The position numbers were made by a program, and so were the translations under genes. Shown here piece by piece: positions 7,289-9,259 of a stretch of 9,259 nucleotides of DNA. Below the pieces are notes generated by a model, which was not told the DNA's origin, searched no databases, and saw only the letters and a list, made by a program, of their open reading frames with translations. The stretch's first letter is position 1; each line of letters begins with the position of its first letter. This stretch comes from Azonexus sp. (lineage in GTDB: Bacteria; Pseudomonadota; Gammaproteobacteria; Burkholderiales; Rhodocyclaceae), in NCBI GenBank assembly GCA_030697085.1, contig JAUYQT010000250.1, positions 1-9,259 of the forward strand, in the 5' to 3' direction.

Positions 7289-7654
7289 TCAGGGTTTCTT
7301 CAGCAGTCCCTGCAGCGCGGCGAAAGGATTGTGCGTCGCACCACCGCCACGCGCCGAGCTGGTATCGGTATAACCGCGATCAGCCTCGATCTGCTTCTGG
7401 TGCTCGTTATCGTGGCAATAAATGCAGAGTAGCTCCCAGTTGCTGCCGTCGTTCGGGTTGTTGTCGTGATTGTGGTCGCGGTGGTGAACGGTGAGTTCAC
7501 GTAGATTAACCTGGGTGAATTCACGCGTGCAGCGGCCGCAGATCCACGGGTAAAGTTTCAGTGCCCGCTCGCGGTAGCCTTCGGCACGCGTATCAGCGGC
7601 TTTGCGGGCATCGCTGACCACTTTATCCAGGCGGTTATGGTTGATCACTTTCAT
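7289..7654 (-). CDS. yajD: HNH nuclease family protein YajD
   Basis: The 121-residue protein closely resembles E. coli YajD from GYRERALKLYPW (27-38) to the NPFA block near 109-112. It has the zinc-finger-associated HNH layout. Two cysteine pairs, CGRC (39-42) and CIYC (77-80), bracket the core LTVHHRDHNHDNNP (54-67), in which H57/H58, D60, H61 and H63 are candidate metal and catalytic residues. SNWELLC (71-77) and H81/H85 follow. HNH proteins of this type are metal-dependent endonuclease folds. The substrate and role of YajD are not established, and none is claimed. A strong Shine-Dalgarno GGAG lies about 8 bases before the ATG. It diverges from the thioesterase gene across 76 bases that contain an inverted repeat. 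Confidence 0.93.
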   Translation of the reverse strand: MKVINHNRLDKVVSDARKAADTRAEGYRERALKLYPWICGRCTREFTQVNLRELTVHHRDHNHDNNPNDGSNWELLCIYCHDNEHQKQIEADRGYTDTSSARGGGATHNPFAALQGLLKKP

Positions 7655-7678
7655 ACTCGACTCCTTGGTTTTTTCCGG

Positions 7679-7702
7679 ATTTTACGCTGCAGCCCGTAAA
7701 AT
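7679..7702. promoter_or_regulatory. Inverted repeat between divergent yajD and thioesterase genes
   Basis: ATTTTACG (7679-7686) and CGTAAAAT (7695-7702) are perfect 8-bp inverted arms separated by 8 bases. They sit in the middle of the 76-bp divergent promoter region. Each arm contains a TAAAAT hexamer facing outward (minus strand 7679-7684, plus strand 7697-7702), one base from the -10 consensus. The site could be a pair of mirror-image -10 elements, an operator for a dimeric regulator, or both. No good -35 elements are seen. There is no T-run, so an intrinsic terminator is unlikely. Confidence 0.4.
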
Positions 7703-7730
7703 TCGCCCTCCCCAATTGCGATTTTTCCCT

Positions 7731-8156
7731 ATGCCACGCATCAAAATCGACCTCCCTGAAAAATTCAGTTTTTCGACTGAAATTCCCATCTACATCAACC
7801 ACATCAACTACGGTAATCATCTCGATAACTCGGCGTTGATCGCGCTGGTTTCCGAGGCTCGCGTACGGTTTTTCAAGGCATTCGGCTATACCGAATTGAA
7901 TGTCGAAGGCTGCGGCATCGTTGTCGCCGATGTCGCCGCGCAATACAAATCCGAAGCCTTTTACGGTGAAGTGCTGGTTTTTGAGATGGCTGCTGATGAC
8001 TTCAATAAATACGGCTGCGATCTCGTCTGGCGGATCGGCGACAAAGTGAGCGGCCGCGAAGTGGCGCGGGGCAAGACCGGCATCATGTTTTTCGATTACG
8101 CCGCCCGCAAGGCGGCGCTGGTGCCAGCGGCTTTTGTCGCCAAGGTAAGTGCCTGA
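7731..8156 (+). CDS. Hotdog-fold acyl-CoA thioesterase family protein
   Basis: The 141-residue protein has the 4HBT-type hotdog layout. An N-terminal strand (FSTEIPIYINHINYGNHLDN, 14-33) leads into the long central helix (ALIALVSEARVRFFKAFGY, 35-53), followed by beta strands around VVADVAAQYKSEAFYGEVLV (64-83) and GREVARGKTGIMFFD (108-122). Family members hydrolyse acyl-CoA or related thioesters as dimers or tetramers; the substrate here is unknown. In the usual D-x(3)-G-H-V-N-N pattern the catalytic Asp position reads Asn or His (INHINYGNHLDN), so catalysis may use other residues. The ATG at 7731 is chosen because the longer frame upstream would run antisense through yajD. No clear Shine-Dalgarno is visible. 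The stop lies 4 bases before the ATG of the radical SAM gene, so the two probably form one transcript. Confidence 0.82.
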   Translation: MPRIKIDLPEKFSFSTEIPIYINHINYGNHLDNSALIALVSEARVRFFKAFGYTELNVEGCGIVVADVAAQYKSEAFYGEVLVFEMAADDFNKYGCDLVWRIGDKVSGREVARGKTGIMFFDYAARKAALVPAAFVAKVSA

Positions 8157-8160
8157 TCCG

Positions 8161-9063
8161 ATGATTCCGATTCGTTACGTCGAACCGGTTTTCCGTCCTC
8201 CGAGCGAATCGGCATCGCTGATTCTGCCGGTGACCGATGGTTGCTCCTGGAATGAATGCACCTTTTGCGAGATGTACACCGCGTCACAAAAGAAATTTCG
8301 GGCGCGCGAAGAGGTGGAAATTCTGGAAAGTATTCGTCTTTGCGGCGAACGCTCCAGTGCCCATACCGGTGATCAAATACGGCGAGTTTTTCTAGCGGAT
8401 GGCGATGCGCTGGTTCTCCCCACCCGGCGCTTGTTGAGCATCCTGAGCGCCATAAAAACCCACCTGCCGGCGGTGCGCCGTATTTCCAGCTACTGCTTGC
8501 CGCGCAATTTGCGTAAAAAATCCCAGTCGGAAATCAACGAACTGGCGGCGGCCGGGCTGAGCATGGTCTATGTCGGCGCCGAATCGGGTGACGATACGGT
8601 GCTTGCTGCGGTCAACAAGGGAGAAACCCATAAAACAACTTGTGAGGCACTCGAAAAGTTTGCCCAGGCAGGCATCACCCGTTCGGTGATGATTCTCAAC
8701 GGGCTGGGTGGTAAGGTTTTTTCTCGTCAGCATGCCGACAACTCGGCGCGTTTGGCCAACGAAACGCAGCCAGAATATCTGGCGACGTTGGTGGTCAGTT
8801 TTCCTCAGGGCGAACAGCGTTTTCGGGCCGGCTTTCCCGCCTGGCAGCCGCTTGATCAGCATGAGCTATTTGTTGAGATGGAACAGTTTTTGTCGGCGCT
8901 TGAACTCAAGCGCACCGTGTTCCGTAGCGATCACGCCTCCAACTGGCTGGTTTTAAAAGGCACGCTCGGGGCCGACAAGGCGCGTTTGCTCGCTCAGGTC
9001 AGGCAGGCCATAGCGGCGCCCGATCAAGCGCTATTACGGCCGGGGTGGGCGCGGGGGCTGTAG
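8161..9063 (+). CDS. Radical SAM protein (COG1032-like)
   Basis: The protein (300 residues from the ATG, 304 from GTG 8149) starts with a family-typical opening, PIRYVEPVFRPPSE, then VTDGCSWNECTFCEMY. The cysteines C28, C33 and C36 (ATG numbering) form CX4CX2C, the likely 4Fe-4S cluster ligands for S-adenosylmethionine cleavage. Downstream are VFLADGDALVLPTRRL, a strand and loop common in this group, and MVYVGAESGDDTVLAAV, which fits the SAM-binding GES-type motif. No B12-binding or C-terminal accessory domain is apparent, and the reaction cannot be predicted. Two starts are possible: GTG 8149, overlapping the thioesterase stop by 8 bases, or ATG 8161, which fits the usual N-terminus better. 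The gene lies directly after the thioesterase gene and ends 17 bases before a Rho-independent terminator. Confidence 0.88.
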   Translation: MIPIRYVEPVFRPPSESASLILPVTDGCSWNECTFCEMYTASQKKFRAREEVEILESIRLCGERSSAHTGDQIRRVFLADGDALVLPTRRLLSILSAIKTHLPAVRRISSYCLPRNLRKKSQSEINELAAAGLSMVYVGAESGDDTVLAAVNKGETHKTTCEALEKFAQAGITRSVMILNGLGGKVFSRQHADNSARLANETQPEYLATLVVSFPQGEQRFRAGFPAWQPLDQHELFVEMEQFLSALELKRTVFRSDHASNWLVLKGTLGADKARLLAQVRQAIAAPDQALLRPGWARGL

Positions 9064-9080
9064 GTCTCGGGCCTTTTGTC

Positions 9081-9105
9081 ACCAGCGTATCCGCGCTGGT
9101 TTTTT
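9081..9105 (+). terminator. Rho-independent terminator after the radical SAM gene
   Basis: A 7-bp perfect stem ACCAGCG (9081-9087) and CGCTGGT (9094-9100) with a 6-base loop is followed by a run of T up to 9105. It lies 17 bases after the radical SAM stop codon and reads on the plus strand. The reverse strand lacks a T-run at the matching place, so it should stop only the thioesterase/radical SAM transcript. Confidence 0.82.
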
Positions 9106-9129
9106 GGGTGCGCTGGCGAGGTTGGATTT

Positions 9130-9259
9130 TTAACCTTTTTCCCGGTTGACCGTGGCGGAAGGAAAAGCCTTTGCCTGAAGTTCTGCGCTTGCGCTGGCGA
9201 TCAACGCCAGCGCAAGCTGAGCTGTCATTCCGTCGCGGTCCCGTATTGGCGAATATTCG
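9130..9259 (-). CDS. 3' end of a minus-strand gene, possibly arginase/agmatinase family
   Basis: Reading the minus strand from the window edge, one frame is open for 42 codons and ends in TAA at 9130-9132. It begins EYSPIRDRDGMTAQLALALI and finishes TVNREKG. The opening resembles the C-terminal segment of ureohydrolases (arginase, agmatinase, formimidoylglutamase), where a strand with VE-x-P-x-x-D is followed by a DG-x-TA helix of Ala and Leu. These enzymes hydrolyse guanidino compounds with a two-Mn centre, but none of the metal ligands lies in this fragment, so the assignment is tentative. A 13-bp hairpin lies inside the frame at 9187-9217. The gene converges with the radical SAM gene. Confidence 0.45.
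   Translation of the reverse strand, partial: EYSPIRDRDGMTAQLALALIASASAELQAKAFPSATVNREKG
9187..9217. repeat. 13-bp perfect inverted repeat with 5-base loop
   Basis: GCTTGCGCTGGCG (9187-9199) and CGCCAGCGCAAGC (9205-9217) form a perfect 13-bp stem with loop ATCAA. There is no T-run on either side, so it is not a standard intrinsic terminator. It lies in the probable coding frame of the partial minus-strand gene, where it encodes an Ala/Leu/Ser helix (LALALIASASA). It may be a product of repetitive Ala/Leu/Ser codons or a structural or repetitive element. Confidence 0.6.

Noticed and set aside
7602..7730. N-terminal extension of the thioesterase to 7602
   Set aside because: It would run antisense through the start of yajD and across the divergent promoter region. 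The family N-terminus begins at the ATG at 7731.
9187..9217. Second terminator at the 13-bp hairpin
   Set aside because: No T-run follows on either strand, and the hairpin lies within the probable coding frame of the partial minus-strand gene.

Overview
This window looks like an ordinary stretch of chromosome from a Gram-negative betaproteobacterium, most likely of the Rhodocyclales (Azonexus/Dechloromonas-like). The evidence is a high-GC sequence, close similarity to the ParE, YedI and YajD families as known from Proteobacteria, and a secreted Arg/Asp/His-rich protein of a type I associate with that group. The taxonomic placement is inference from remembered families, not from a search. No transposase, integrase, CRISPR array, tRNA, rRNA or phage gene is visible.

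Layout. At the left end a complete parE (topoisomerase IV subunit B) lies on the minus strand, and its stop is 26 bases from the window edge. Divergent from it is yedI (DUF808 inner-membrane protein). A 51-residue single-pass membrane ORF follows, starting inside the last codons of yedI. Next comes about 430 bp without an intact recognised gene. It holds what looks like a frameshifted remnant of a small ribosomal-L7/L12-C-terminal-like protein, some short repeated words, and the probable promoter region of the next gene. A 1009-residue membrane-anchored class A penicillin-binding-protein-like enzyme fills 3624-6653, followed by a small exported Arg/Asp/His-rich protein.

The right part has yajD (HNH nuclease family, minus strand) diverging from a two-gene unit: a hotdog-fold thioesterase and a radical SAM protein, nearly or actually overlapping. 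That unit ends in a clear Rho-independent terminator at 9081-9105. The last 130 bp hold the 3' end of a minus-strand gene whose C-terminus resembles the arginase/agmatinase (ureohydrolase) family.

How the genes relate. Apart from yedI plus the small ORF and thioesterase plus radical SAM, the genes look like independent housekeeping or accessory units. I see no convincing evidence for a new multi-gene system. The items most worth a second look are the unusual PBP (Gln where the second catalytic Glu of GT51 normally sits, and a large insertion in the transpeptidase domain), the coupled small membrane ORF, the decayed L7/L12-like ORF, and the symmetric intergenic elements between the divergent gene pairs.
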